Origin: Pelobates cultripes
Lineage: Eukaryota > Chordata > Amphibia > Anura > Pelobatidae
NCBI GenBank assembly: GCA_933207985.1
Contig: OW240921.1
Coordinates: 100,955,726-101,019,725 of the forward strand
Length of the DNA: 64,000 bases
Reading direction: 5' to 3'
Shown: in pieces, positions 19,179-29,762 of the stretch
Numbering within the stretch: position 1 is the stretch's first letter
Layout: every line of letters begins with the position of its first letter
Position numbers and translations under genes: made by a program
Notes under the pieces: generated by a model
What the model was told of the DNA's origin: nothing
What the model saw: only the letters and a program-made list of their open reading frames with translations
Database searches by the model: none

Positions 19179-21730
19179 ACAATGCAGGGAAGCAGGGAGG
19201 AATCTCACCAACGGAGAGGAACGCTGCTTACAATGCTTATAAAGGTAGATGCTCATTACGTCACAGATTGTGCTGATGAAAGGCATAATTTTTGCACAGA
19301 TTTAACATAAGGCAGCCCGGAACACAGTCCCGTGTTCAAACACCTTTGTGTGTGCACCATTTCAAGTAGAAATGCTGCACAGATTCCTACCACCATGATC
19401 ACTTCTAAACGCATAAATGGTCATGGTTGTTGGAGTAACCCTTTAACCTTTTTTTATTTACCTTTTGAGTTGATCATTAGTGAATTTAACTATACTATTG
19501 AATGGGGTAAATATAGAGCTGATATCAAACTGGCATATAAAGGCAAACATCTATGGTGATTCCGAATCTCAGAAATAAAGTCACATTGATGTTTGGCTTT
19601 ATGTGGAGTTTCTAAAGATGGATTGATGACTTGATTACTCCACCAGAGAGTGAGTTTTTCATTGACAATCAATTCAAACCATGACTAGCATTGCTCCAGT
19701 TAGTTGATGTGCCACAAGGTGAGACAGCTGCATTGTGTGGAAAGCCTAGTTTTTTATTTGTATTAATATCGAACTATATTGTGAATTTTTACATACCAAA
19801 TCTTGTGGAATTAACTCATAAAATATTTAATGAAATACACTGGCTTTTTTTTTTAGGCTTAATTTATTACAAATAATGATGCTAGTTGTACGTTATTCCG
19901 TGTGATATTTTATGGTCTGTTAGTTAAGATTGCATAGTAATGGAAGTTATGTTTGTTTGTACATCATTGCAGAAAGGAATAGAGTTATTACAAAGTTATT
20001 GGTGGCATATCAGTGTGGATAGAAGTATCGGTAAAATTACCCTACTTCCGCCCATGAATACAGTTATTGAGGGTTCCTGTTTTAAGTCAGTCAGTTATTT
20101 GCATCCAACCATTATTCCCCAAGCATGTCAGAGTTGATTCCCTATTGATGTTAATGGGTACTCAGTTCACAAGAATAAACGGTGCCAATTCCCCAACAGT
20201 TTGTGATTTGCTTGCAATTACAAGTATGCCAGTGTTACTGCAGGGCTTTAGCACAAAGGCAGAACTTATGGCATATTATTCATTGATAATCTTGGCAAAC
20301 TCACAACTGAATGGTGATACAGTGTCCCTGAAGAATGAAATATTTAAAACTTGCATCAATGGAATGGTTTTGACTTTTCATAAAACAGAGACGTTGAGTT
20401 GTTCAGATTAAACACATATATACAAATAATGCCACTATATGGTAAAATGGGAGCTATATGGATAAAACAGTACTTAATTATTCTTAGGTATTTTTGTTTC
20501 AGAGGTTAATATAGCCTTATAAGAGTCGTGACCTAATACATGATAAAAAGGAATATACATTTTCCTGCAAAAGTTACGTATTACAAAGAAGTTTATCATC
20601 TTGTGAATTTCCATAGTGAGAGCCTTTTCATTGGTTGGCTTGTTAGGTTATTAATGATGCCAATTGTGAACTAGACCTCAGCAGTTAGTTGTTTTTTTTT
20701 TTACCTTCAATGTGTTTAGAGAGGACCAGATATAATTATTTGTCACCCCAAATAAAAACGATATCTATTGCTCCCAGCCTATGATTGCCATCCAAAATTG
20801 GACAGATTAGTGCACAAATCTACTTAATTGCCAATTGGGAAATAGAAAAGCAACAGTAATAAAACCATGCGTAAGTACCGCAAGAAGTGCATTTTTTGTA
20901 CAATTGCAGGAAAAAAAGGTTGCACACAATCCAGAGGGACAATGCCCACAGACTCAATAAGCTGTAGTTGAAAGTTTTTAAAGTTACGCACACTATTTTC
21001 TTTACAGAATTGTGACCATTGTGGTCATTTAAAAATAGCCGCACTATCTATCTGTTTTGGCCAAGTCTCATTCTCTTGACTTATGCTCCAGCTCATCCTT
21101 ATTTATATATCACTGGAGTACTTTCGCATGACCTTTAAATTTTTTTAATTCTAGGTCTAAATTTATGTATTCTATCCCGAATACTTTTCACTAGTAGTAT
21201 TAAACTTATTTATTTATAGCTAAAGAAAAAGACTAATGGTTCCTACTTATGTAAAATGTACATATTTGGTCTAAATAGACAATAATGCATGAAAATAACA
21301 TTCAGATAACATAGAATGCACATATACTTTTCAGTAGGATTCTTTTTTTATTTGTGTAGCTCTAGGAAGTTTCATTTTATAATACACATGGGATGTCCAT
21401 TGCTTTATAGCTAACATCTGTAATCTATAAAATGTAGAGGTAATAGGTTTTAGCACATACAGTTGAGAGGGATAGGCAGTTCAAAAACCCAAACCAGAGT
21501 CTCTCCGTTCTGGTTCAGTAAAAGATACTCAGATGCAAATATTTTCTCAGATGTAGTTGGATATGTAAAGAAAAAAATATACAACAAAATATAGTGTAGT
21601 ATTTCTAGTACAGGTGGGTAGCAGAAAAAGAAATGCACTTACAGAGCCTAGAGGTTAGAGGTTCAATCCCTGCCTGAGAATATCTACTATCTTCCTTTAA
21701 TTGTATGTAAAGTGCTAAGGATCAGTCCTG
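16519..21730. other. Long A/T-rich non-coding stretch
   Basis: No gene recognised over about 5.2 kb. It holds a T2-type MITE end at 17549-17612 (TTAAAGGACCACTATGG), a short TTATTATTATGG...ATATAGCGC fragment near 17262-17295 akin to the repeat at 22.26 kb, and a (TA)n microsatellite at about 19145-19176. Small open frames are not supported by composition or similarity. Confidence 0.45.
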
Positions 21731-21734
21731 TTAA

Positions 21735-22010
21735 TCCCTTAACGACCGTGGACGTACTAGGTACATCTGTCAAATAACGGTTGTTAAGGACTTCGGGTGT
21801 ACCTAGTATGTCTTTGGAAAAAATTATTCCTACACTTACCTGGACCAGCGATCCGCAGCAATCCTGGTCTGGGGGGACTGCACGAGACCCCTACAGTCCC
21901 CATGCAGCAGCTCCGGCCACCCCTGCCCTCCAGGACCAGGTCATCACCATGATCACATGGTCGCAATAGGAGTCTATGGAGCTGCCTGCAAGGGAACTGT
22001 CTGAGCTGTC
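21735..22010. repeat. Dispersed repeat fragment starting TTAATCCCTTAACGACC
   Basis: The opening, and the inner inverted copy (ACCTAGTATGTC against GACGTACTAGGT), resemble the CCTTAAGG-type termini of the 43-kb family. The remainder is G/C-rich. I see no matching right end. Confidence 0.4.
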
Positions 22011-22062
22011 AGGCAGTCCCTAAGACAGCTAAATTGTAAAACATTAAGTAAAATTATGAAAT

Positions 22063-22080
22063 CAATATATTATACATATG

Positions 22081-22122
<42 letters not shown>

Positions 22123-22262
22123 AATATATTATAAATTAATTAAAGCATTTTATAATATATTATACATATATAATGCATATTTTTTTATATCATTATAAGT
22201 ATACTTTGAGATATATACACACATACATTTCAAAATACACTTATAATGTAATCGTATATATA
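22063..22262. repeat. (TA)n microsatellite and A/T-rich flank
   Basis: An uninterrupted TA run at about 22084-22117 is followed by TATA-rich imperfect repeats. Confidence 0.7.
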
Positions 22263-22800
22263 TGCATATTATTGTTATTATTTATATAACGCCAACAAAT
22301 TCCACAGCGTTTTTTCAGTGGGTGGACGAACAAACATGTAGTTGTAACCAGACAAGTTGGACAGAGAGGGGTTGAGAGCCCTGCTCAATGAGCTGATATG
22401 CTAGAGGAAGTGGGGTAAAGTGACATAAAAGGTAAATATAGTATTAGACTAATGACAGTTGCAAGAGAGGAATCAGTTGGGAGCAATTAACAGTTTAATT
22501 GATATGCTCTTATGAAGAAGTGGATTTTTAATTATTTTTTTTAAGGAGTGGAGACTGGGTGAGCATCTAACGGAGGAGGGAAGTGAGTTCCACAGGAACG
22601 GTGAAGCCCTCGAGAAGTCTTGAAGGCGAGCATTAGAGGTGGGAGTACGGACAGAAGATAGACGTAAGTCTTCAGCAAAGCGTAAGGGCCTAGATGAGAC
22701 ATTCCTATCTACTTATGTAGAGATTTGAAAGCAAGAACCAGAATTTTAAATTTAGCCCTATATCTTACAGGAAGCCAATGTAGGCACTGACAGACGATGG
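22263..22800 (+). repeat. Dispersed repeat with ATAACGCCAACAAATTCC start
   Basis: Begins TTATTATTTATATAACGCC and continues through GAGTTCCACAGGAACGGTG and GCCCTCGAGAAGTCTTG to AGGAAGCCAATGTAGGC. I recognise the wording as a common amphibian interspersed repeat but cannot assign a superfamily from sequence alone. No protein coding. Confidence 0.5.
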
Positions 22801-23161
22801 ACTAGAGAGACTGGAATCTCCACAGGCACTGACGCACGGCCCAGCCACAGGGCTCCTAAATCCCTCTCATGGTTAGGTTATCCCTTCAAATCCCGCCCCT
22901 AGCACATCTGTTTACATTGTCACTCCGTGTACTGACATCTGGAAGGGTTAGTTTAGTCTCCTACGATGATCTGTCCGTCGTTCTATAGACCAGAATCCCA
23001 GACTCAATCAGAAACTCACTACCTCAGAATTCATCCTGGCCTTCAGTCTTTTCGTGATGTAAGTGACTCTACTTCTCCTCACCATAGAGAAGGTTTGCAT
23101 CGACAACCTGGAGCTTTACCTCCAAGCACACCCCTCCCGTCACTTAGTCGACTTCTAAACC
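22801..23161. other. Non-coding sequence
   Basis: Moderately G/C-balanced DNA with no recognised gene. The 69-residue open frame (22966-23175) has no recognisable motif and may lie in the DIRS-like element's terminal region. Confidence 0.4.
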
Positions 23162-23459
23162 GACGTATGCTGTAGGCCAGTAAATAAAGTGAGCCTACAC
23201 TAGAAGAGTATGGTGAATAAAGGGAGTGGAGGGTGGGGCAGTAGCTCGTCAGACAAATCACGGTAGGGTAGGGAAGGAGGGAGTCCCTTTTAAAGGTCCA
23301 TAAGCCCCTCCCACAACTTCAGGCTAAGCCTTCCAATTTGTGTTCGAGGCAACATCGATTATGATATGAAGTAAGATTGTTGTTAGCAAACCTGTGATAG
23401 GAAAAAGTTGGTTGAGGTGTGCTGAAACTGACGTATGCTGTAGGCCAGTAAATAAAGTG
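23162..23459 (-). repeat. Probable terminal region of the minus-strand DIRS-like element
   Basis: A 30-bp sequence containing GACGTATGCTGTAGGCCAG occurs twice in the same orientation, at 23162-23191 and 23430-23459, enclosing about 238 bp. Read on the minus strand this follows the recombinase remnant at 24147-23524. AATAAATG (plus-strand complement near 23486-23493) lies just before the first copy. DIRS elements carry specialised terminal and internal repeats needed for circle formation. I could not find the inverted partner. Confidence 0.45.
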
Positions 23460-23523
23460 GGCAAAAAGGAATACATATCATACTACATTTATTGAGTAAA
23501 GAACATAATACAACATAAGTACA

Positions 23524-24147
23524 TTAAGATGACATTTTAACAAATGCCCTTTCATATTTCCTGTACTGGTTGGGGTATGTATGTTGTATATGCTGATTTT
23601 TAATGACATGGACTGGAATGTGCTGGCTCGATGTTGTAGATGTTGCCCCTATCCTAAACGAGTGTCCTGAATAAATGCTAGGGTTCATACCGAGCCTTGT
23701 TAACAATAACCGTATGTATAACATGAATTTAGAGGATAGTCCTGTGAGGTGACAGTAGCCGAAGAGATGCAATATTCGGTACGGTGAGGAGGTAGGAATC
23801 GAAAACCTTAACCGGCACCATATATTATTCGTGGTATAGTATGGAATGTGGACGGGTTGACCCAGTTGACTCGTTTTGGTCATGGGTAAAGTCAGTATGT
23901 AATGATCTTGACGTTTAATTAGGTAGGAGCTTTAAAGGCAACCTTGTGCGTTGTGTTGGCCACTGATGGTGAATTCTCGTGGCCTCAGGAAGCCGTAAAA
24001 GGCCAAGTAAATAGCGGTTTCAGAGTTAGTGAGGGATTTGAACGGGACTGAATCTAGCAAATTAGACATATTTTGGATACCCTTTAGTATAGGATGAAAG
24101 GAAACTGGCTTTATTGGAAAGTAGAGAAATGGATGCCAGTCAGGCAT
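23524..24147 (-). pseudogene. DIRS-like tyrosine recombinase remnant
   Basis: Two minus-strand open segments belong together. The upstream one (24147-23932) has LKGIQNM, a helical stretch, and AFYGFLRPREFT, the conserved Arg region of DIRS-type recombinases. The downstream one (23883-23524) has the His-x-x-Arg block in YSGHSFRIGATSTTSS, then a degraded region where Gly-Arg-Trp is normally found, and a terminal NQYRKYERAF with a plausible nucleophile Tyr. The frames differ and about 50 bp separate them, so the gene is broken. The sequence differs from the Ngaro recombinase at 8.5-9.4 kb and is closer to classical DIRS elements. Confidence 0.75.
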
Positions 24148-24247
24148 ACGTTGATGGCATAGTGAGATAGCCTAAATTGAAGGTGGCAAAAAAAGTATTG
24201 AACACAACTAGAGATATAATAACCAAAATTATGTAATGAAGGACCAC

Positions 24248-24853
24248 TGTCACGGCCCCTGGCTCACCGCCATGTGCGCCCGTGCCCGACCGGCACAACC
24301 GCACCAACTCACTGAGCTCACCTGCTCAGCGGCGAGCCGAGAACCGCTCCTCCATGCTGCTCGGGAAATCCAAGATGGCGCCGACCATGAGGTCGGGTCC
24401 ATCCATGGCTCCACCCCCCAAAAGTATATGAACGTGCGCGTGACGTCAAGACGTCAACGCACTCGCACGTTCTGGGGTCAGAGGTCACCAATCAGAGCCT
24501 AGAGAGGGCTATTTAAATCCCTAATTCACCCCAGTACCTTGCCCTGTCGTGGTTTCTCGTTCATGGTTTCCTGAGAGTGTGTTTTTCCTTGTGATATTGA
24601 TATTCTGGAATTCTGATCTTGGCTATTCCTGGTTATTCCAATTTCTGGTTCCCCTGACTTGGCTTGTTGAAACGGTATTGTGTATTTCTGGCTTCCTTGA
24701 CCTCGGCTTTCCCTTTGACCATTCTCTGTCTCCAACATATTAGTCCGGCCATTCTAAGGTCCGGTTTACGTTCTATCCTTTTATTTCCTTTCTTATCTCT
24801 TTGTATAGGATTACATAGTTTCTGCGTGTTGGACCACACTAGCAGCCGTGACA
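24248..24853 (+). mobile_element. Solo-LTR-like element, 5-bp duplication ACCAC
   Basis: 606 bp starting TGTCACGGCCC and ending GCCGTGACA, flanked by ACCAC at 24243-24247 and 24854-24858. TG...CA ends, short inverted termini and a 5-bp target duplication are those of an LTR. Internally there is CCAAT at 24488-24492 and TATTTAAAT at 24510-24518, a plausible promoter. The 3' half shares CTTGACCTCGGCT and CCATTCTAAGGTCCGGT with the element at 61392-62024. No internal coding region accompanies it, so it would be a solo LTR. It lies just 5' (minus-strand sense) of the DIRS-like recombinase remnant. Confidence 0.75.
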
Positions 24854-24858
24854 ACCAC

Positions 24859-25639
24859 TTACCTGTGACGTGAATAGTAAGGGAAAGACTTGGTGACAGC
24901 AATTGCTGGGAGACCACTAAGGGCACAACTTGAAATACCTTAGAAACTGTAGTAGTAATAACGTTTACATTGAAATAGCAGAATCTGACAGACACATGAG
25001 CCCTACGAGAGATAAGGAAATAGTTGTAAACATGTAAGTGACAACCAATATATACTTTGCAAACTATTGAGGGGTAATGCGAGCGACTTAGACTAAACCA
25101 GGTGGCATGAATATGAAAATACCAGCATATGACGTCAAACTTAATAGCATTAAGGCATATAGCAAAATTCTAATAATGCAGAAACTCTGGAAAGTAAGTG
25201 AATTGTGAACCTGTCACATGTATAAGCCCCTATTTCTTGAAAATAATGGGATAGCCCAGAGACAGATGAACGTAGTGATGAATGTAGATAAATGATTAAT
25301 ATAGCGAGGGCCAAGTTGACAATCTAACTTATATAGGGGAAATAATAGAGTAGAAAGAGTTGAGTAAAAAGTATCAATACTGAAGAAAACCAAAAAAAAA
25401 TAAAAAATTTGCATAGGTAACTAGTATCAGTATCAACAAGAATATATGATGAAAAGTATCTACAAGGACCATAACGGTGGACAATTCAAGCTAACAAGTG
25501 TAGGAGAAGCCAACCAACAACCTGGAATTAGTATAACTAAACCAAAGTAAACCTTTGTTAGCTGATGAGTCCCATGAGTATTGTAGTTCATGTAAGTACA
25601 GTGAATGTTAGTTTATATTCCATATGTGTAGGCCCAAGT
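24859..25639. other. Non-coding sequence, possibly decayed DIRS body
   Basis: A/T-rich with no clear motifs on either strand. I looked on the minus strand for a reverse transcriptase YxDD and found nothing convincing. Position between the recombinase remnant and a minus-strand SAP-like segment makes it a candidate for a worn DIRS interior. Confidence 0.3.
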
Positions 25640-25970
25640 AGGGCTTGACATGATTAATCCAGTCAATAGCGACACTTACCCATGTAGGGGGCCAAGACAT
25701 ATAATCGAAGTCGATACTGTATGTAGGTTTAAAAATAATATCCAGAAGTATTACTTTACTGAGAGGGTAGTGGATGCATGGAATAGGCTTCCAGCTGAAG
25801 TGGTAGAGGTTAAAACAGTAAGGGAGTTTAAGCATGCGTGGGATATGCATAAGGCTATCCCAACTATAAGATAAGGCCAGGGACTAATGAAAGTATTTTT
25901 TAAAAATCGGGCAGACTAGATGGGCCAAATGGTTCTTATCTGCCGTCACATTCTATGTTTCGATAACGGA
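25640..25970 (+). mobile_element. LINE 3'-end fragment (CR1/L2-like)
   Basis: An open stretch encodes YYFTERVVDAWNRLPAEVV and EFKHAWDMH. This RVV-x-WN-x-LP...FK pattern is found at the C-terminus of CR1-like LINE polymerases. It is followed by GGGCAGACTAGATGGGCC and CTTATCTGCCGTCACATTC, a familiar amphibian LINE/SINE tail, ending near 25970 with TATGTTTC. It is 5' truncated. The clade is inferred. Confidence 0.55.
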
Positions 25971-26144
25971 AACTGAAGAAGGAATCACTGTGACTACGTA
26001 TTAATAAAATGCTGAATATGATAGTAGTGAAATTCGCCCTGAAAGAACAAACAGCTAGTAGATACCGATTAAATCAGCCGTGGCAGACCTGCCATGACAA
26101 CTTCTATGAGTACGGTGTACAGTCAGCGTCCAGTTGACATTTAT

Positions 26145-26354
26145 TTACACCTGAGAGGACACGAGTGCTGAGAAAATTGCATGGAGATTGGTGTTGCTTG
26201 AGCAACTCGTGCCTACTCCAGCATCAGCATTGTGAGTATTGTTACGCATGAGCCTGAACAGTTCCGCTTTCCTGGCTGTTGTTGAGAAAGGAGCGTTGCG
26301 TCTGCGTAGTTCAGCTGTAATGCGATGAATGGTCCATGACCTTGTTATGGACAT
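26145..26354 (-). pseudogene. SAP-like segment, possible DIRS Gag remnant
   Basis: A 69-residue minus-strand frame includes WTIHRITAELRRRNAPF and ARKAELFRLM. The pattern (helix, short polar turn, Pro, then ARKAEL helix) is like a SAP DNA-binding motif. It lies upstream, in minus-strand sense, of the DIRS-like recombinase remnant, where a Gag would be. Family assignment is inference. No longer frame surrounds it. Confidence 0.35.
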
Positions 26355-26673
26355 AATATTAGCTTATTAAAATGCCTATTTACTCTGCATAACTGTACTC
26401 AGTATTATTCAATGTTTACGGTGTTAACCTGGCTGCTAGAACAGCCCCTCCCCTCCTGTGTTCATTAACTGCTCAGAAAGGCTGCTAGAAACTCCCCCTC
26501 CCATCGACTAACCACCGCATGTAACAAGGTGGCGCTGGAATCTGAAGGAGCATTTCATGATAACAGTGACATCACACCCTGTAGGATGTACAATAGATGA
26601 ACCACTTAACACCTAACCAATTATTACTGTTTTTTTCTCTGTTATCTATAATTATGCATATGATGTATTCTTT

Positions 26674-26710
26674 CTTTATAAGGGGCATGCCGGCTCCCCG
26701 ATTAAACATT
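26674..26710 (+). promoter_or_regulatory. Possible LTR-type TATA and ATTAAA signals
   Basis: CTTTATAAGG is followed about 25 bp later by GATTAAAC, after a C-rich GGCTCCCCG stretch, as in the R region of retroviral-type LTRs. No boundaries or target duplication were found, so this is only a suggestion. Confidence 0.25.
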
Positions 26711-28388
26711 CCTCAAGTTCTTCATTAACCTGAAACTTGTGTCTGGTGTGCACATGCATATACTTAATAATTTGGACAGGGGCAGATTTTCAAATAATCA
26801 AACCTTTGATTTGATCCTCAACAACCTGATTGACACCTATCAGGTTCTCTTTTTTGTGCAGGTGTGGTGGACCAGACTGGAGTACTGGGGATTGACATGT
26901 CATAATCTTCTTACAGGGATCTAAGACATACTGCAATATATTAATAATTAGCTTGGATCAGGATCGTTTTACTGGCTGGCTAGCTAGTGCCAAGTGGTGA
27001 AGCAATTCACTAGGTAGGTGACAGGTAAGGCCCTGCTAGTAGTCAAGTGGCTTGAGAGGCTCTATCTATGCTTTGGCGCGAGGGAATTCGTGGCCACCGA
27101 AAGTTGTAGCGGGTTGTTGGCCTCTCGGTGACATTAAAATCAAGAGATAGATTGGGTGTGACAAGTGAAGCCCTCTCTATGCTACTGTGCGAGGTGGCTA
27201 ACTATGTTTTGGCCCGGGGGGGCGTAATACCTCGTGGAGGATGGGTGTTGGCCTTGCAGGACCACTAACTCCAAAGCAGAGATGCCAGAAACTTAAACAT
27301 ATATTGGTCACCTAGATCCCTATAAGCCAGTAAAACCTACTCATTAAAAAGGTCTATATTGCGGGGGAGCCAAAAGAGTACCTGAATTTGTATAAGAGTT
27401 TGTATAGTACTGTATGGTATGGTTGTAACCTGTAACTGAAATCTTCAGTTTCCCCTAAAGGAGGCAGAGAGGGGAAGAAGAGGTCTATAACCTACGAAAA
27501 GAACCGTAACTGACAAATGGGTGTAAGGTCTGAAAAGCAAATGATGCTCCGAATTGAAAACCTGTAAAATAACATGATTTGATAGGACATAAGGAAATGG
27601 ATGTTAGCAAGACATCGTGAGTACCACCATACCCCCCATGTGCATGTCCCATGGTGTCCCGGAAAGCCACAGAACCAAATATCCGCACACAGGAGCTGTA
27701 GTGTTAAACCATGCAATCATATTTAGGGAAATCTTAAAATATGATTAGACATGACACATAAATACGTTTGTGAGCAAAACCGTAGACTGTGCAGAATTGC
27801 ATATGTGACCCAAGGTGTATCGTCTATCGTAGCTCATCTAATATGCCACATTGAAGGTAATACTTGTTTGTGGCATTATGATAATCAGATTGACTAAATA
27901 CTACTGCTACATAACTGTAAAATAGAGATATCCGTAAACTAGGTGCCTATAGATGTACTACCCAGAACCTAAAACAAGACGTTATATTTTTAACTTAAAA
28001 TCTATAAATGTTTTCAATGAAATGCCCAAACGAGGTGCCAAATTAGCTTGTGGCAGGTTGCCCATTACAGGGCATATGAACACATGTTGTAAAGGCATAG
28101 TGATGCCAGGGGTAGGAAATATGCGTATCCCAATTTGTATCCAGAGTTTCAGGGTGGTTGTGCAGGCTGTGTTGGTATTAATGCGGGTGAAGGTGGAATG
28201 TGAATCAGAGAATGGTTGTGGAGTTTGTGTATGTAGCTAAGACATTATGCATAGGATGAGGCAGAGGCATCAATGATGCCCACCGATTATCAAAGATAAA
28301 GAACACAGTATTGAACAGTTGTTCCAACAGTGTAACAAGCAGATAGACAAAAAAATGGAGTTCTGTGCATCAAGTAGGTAGTGCACAC

Positions 28389-28538
28389 CCAGGTGCTACT
28401 GCAGTTTATTAGAGGACACAATATAAACAAACGTTTCGGGCAACAAGCCCTTCCTCAGGACGTTAGCACTGAGGAAGGGCTTGTTGCCCAAAACGTTTGT
28501 TTATATTGTGTCCTCTAATAAACTGCAGTAGCACCTGG
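28389..28538. repeat. 70-bp-arm palindrome with hammerhead-like core
   Basis: Arms 28389-28458 and 28469-28538 are complementary with a single mismatch, around a 10-base spacer. On the minus strand the left arm reads CTGAGGA, A, GGGC, loop, GCCC, GAAACG. The right arm on the plus strand has the same order, but its GAAA is changed to AAAA, which is the only mismatch. Long, almost perfect arms indicate a recent or gene-converted inverted duplication. Confidence 0.85.
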
Positions 28539-29340
28539 ATGTAGCTAAGACATGTTGGCGATGAGATGGTAGAGAACCCGATAGTTACGAATAAATCATC
28601 TAGTTTATGAAATGGTGAAAAGAACAGAAACTGTATATAAACACTTATAAAACATCATATAATACATATGCACTGAGCACAATAAAATGAGGTGTTGGAA
28701 GACAGAATCAAAACAGGAACAGAGGCCTCTAGAATACCACAGTGGCTGAACAGGCTAGAGGCTGTGATGGTCGTACATAATACACAAAAGACAGGAGATA
28801 TAAGACATACATTAAAAAGACAACACCGAATTCTTAGGAGGATGATAAATACGTATGCATTAACAGCTGGCAAGGGCAGCACAAAACCAGGATACACCAC
28901 TGGCCACGGCAAAACATGAAAACCAAAATAAACACCTACTCCACACTGGAGACTAACTAACATAGAGTACCCTTTCTATGCTAGTGGGCAGCTAAGCTGA
29001 TCCCAGTAGTTTAACAAATAAAAATAAAAGCTTGCAAAATACATTTTTGTTCCCACACAGTTTCAGCAGTCTTTTTGACTCACAGTCTCTCTGTCTGTGC
29101 CCCAGCTCTTCACAGGAGAGACTGATTTCCCTCTGCATAGGGTTTATGTAGCTTCCTAGTTGATGTACTAGAGCAACCTGATTTTTAACCCCCTCTAGTC
29201 AGGGAACACTGAAAGTGCCATTCTGGGGCTAATATAGCAGTGTTCCCTCACACTGCCACCATATATATATATATAAATATAAATATATATAATATAAATT
29301 TTAAAAAAAACATTTTATTTATTTATATATATATATATAT

Positions 29341-29390
<50 letters not shown>

Positions 29391-29460
29391 GAAAATAGAT
29401 CTTGCACTCCATACATAAAGTAACTTTTTGCCCAGTGCTCGTCATGCCAAATGCATAGAA
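28539..29460. other. Non-coding sequence with (TA)n tracts
   Basis: No gene recognised. TA-rich microsatellites occupy about 29263-29390. Confidence 0.5.
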
Positions 29461-29608
29461 GATACTCCAGATAGCACTCTCAGGACTTGTCAGGACTCCT
29501 GATGAAAGTTTGTGTGTAACAAACTGAAACGTTGATTTTTTTATGGAAAGCTAATTAAAAGCTAAGTTTTATTTTTTGACAAGTTCTGAGAGTGCTATCT
29601 GGAGTATC
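29461..29608 (+). mobile_element. Short inverted-repeat element with hammerhead-like motif
   Basis: Inverted arms of 32 bp (29461-29492 and 29577-29608; one mismatch) enclose 84 bp. The core is CTGATGA (29499-29505), one A, a perfect 7-bp stem AGTTTGT/ACAAACT with loop GTGTA, then GAAACG (29526-29531), followed by a T-rich and A-rich tail. Penelope-like elements are known to carry hammerhead motifs and to end in short inverted extensions, so this may be a non-autonomous derivative. Confidence 0.6.
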
Positions 29609-29609
29609 T

Positions 29610-29611
<2 letters not shown>

Positions 29612-29659
<48 letters not shown>

Positions 29660-29762
29660 CTACATATATATTTAGCTATTAATTTTACATAATTATTTGA
29701 TTTTATTAATTATAATTTGAAGGAACCGGCTTGGCAACCGAGGCAGACAGTCCAGAGTATTT
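29612..29762. repeat. (TA)n microsatellite and A/T-rich spacer
   Basis: A TA run at about 29613-29656, then A/T-rich DNA up to the next repeat family. Confidence 0.7.

Larger units (their letters stand above)
25971..28388. other. Non-coding stretch with two weak signals
   Basis: Apart from the SAP-like segment (26145-26354, minus) and an LTR-like promoter (about 26670-26710), nothing is recognised. The G/C-richer block 27000-27260 has internal imperfect repeats (GGTAAGGCCCTGCTAG against AGTGAAGCCCTCTCTATG). It could belong to the decayed DIRS-like element, but I cannot show that. Confidence 0.35.
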
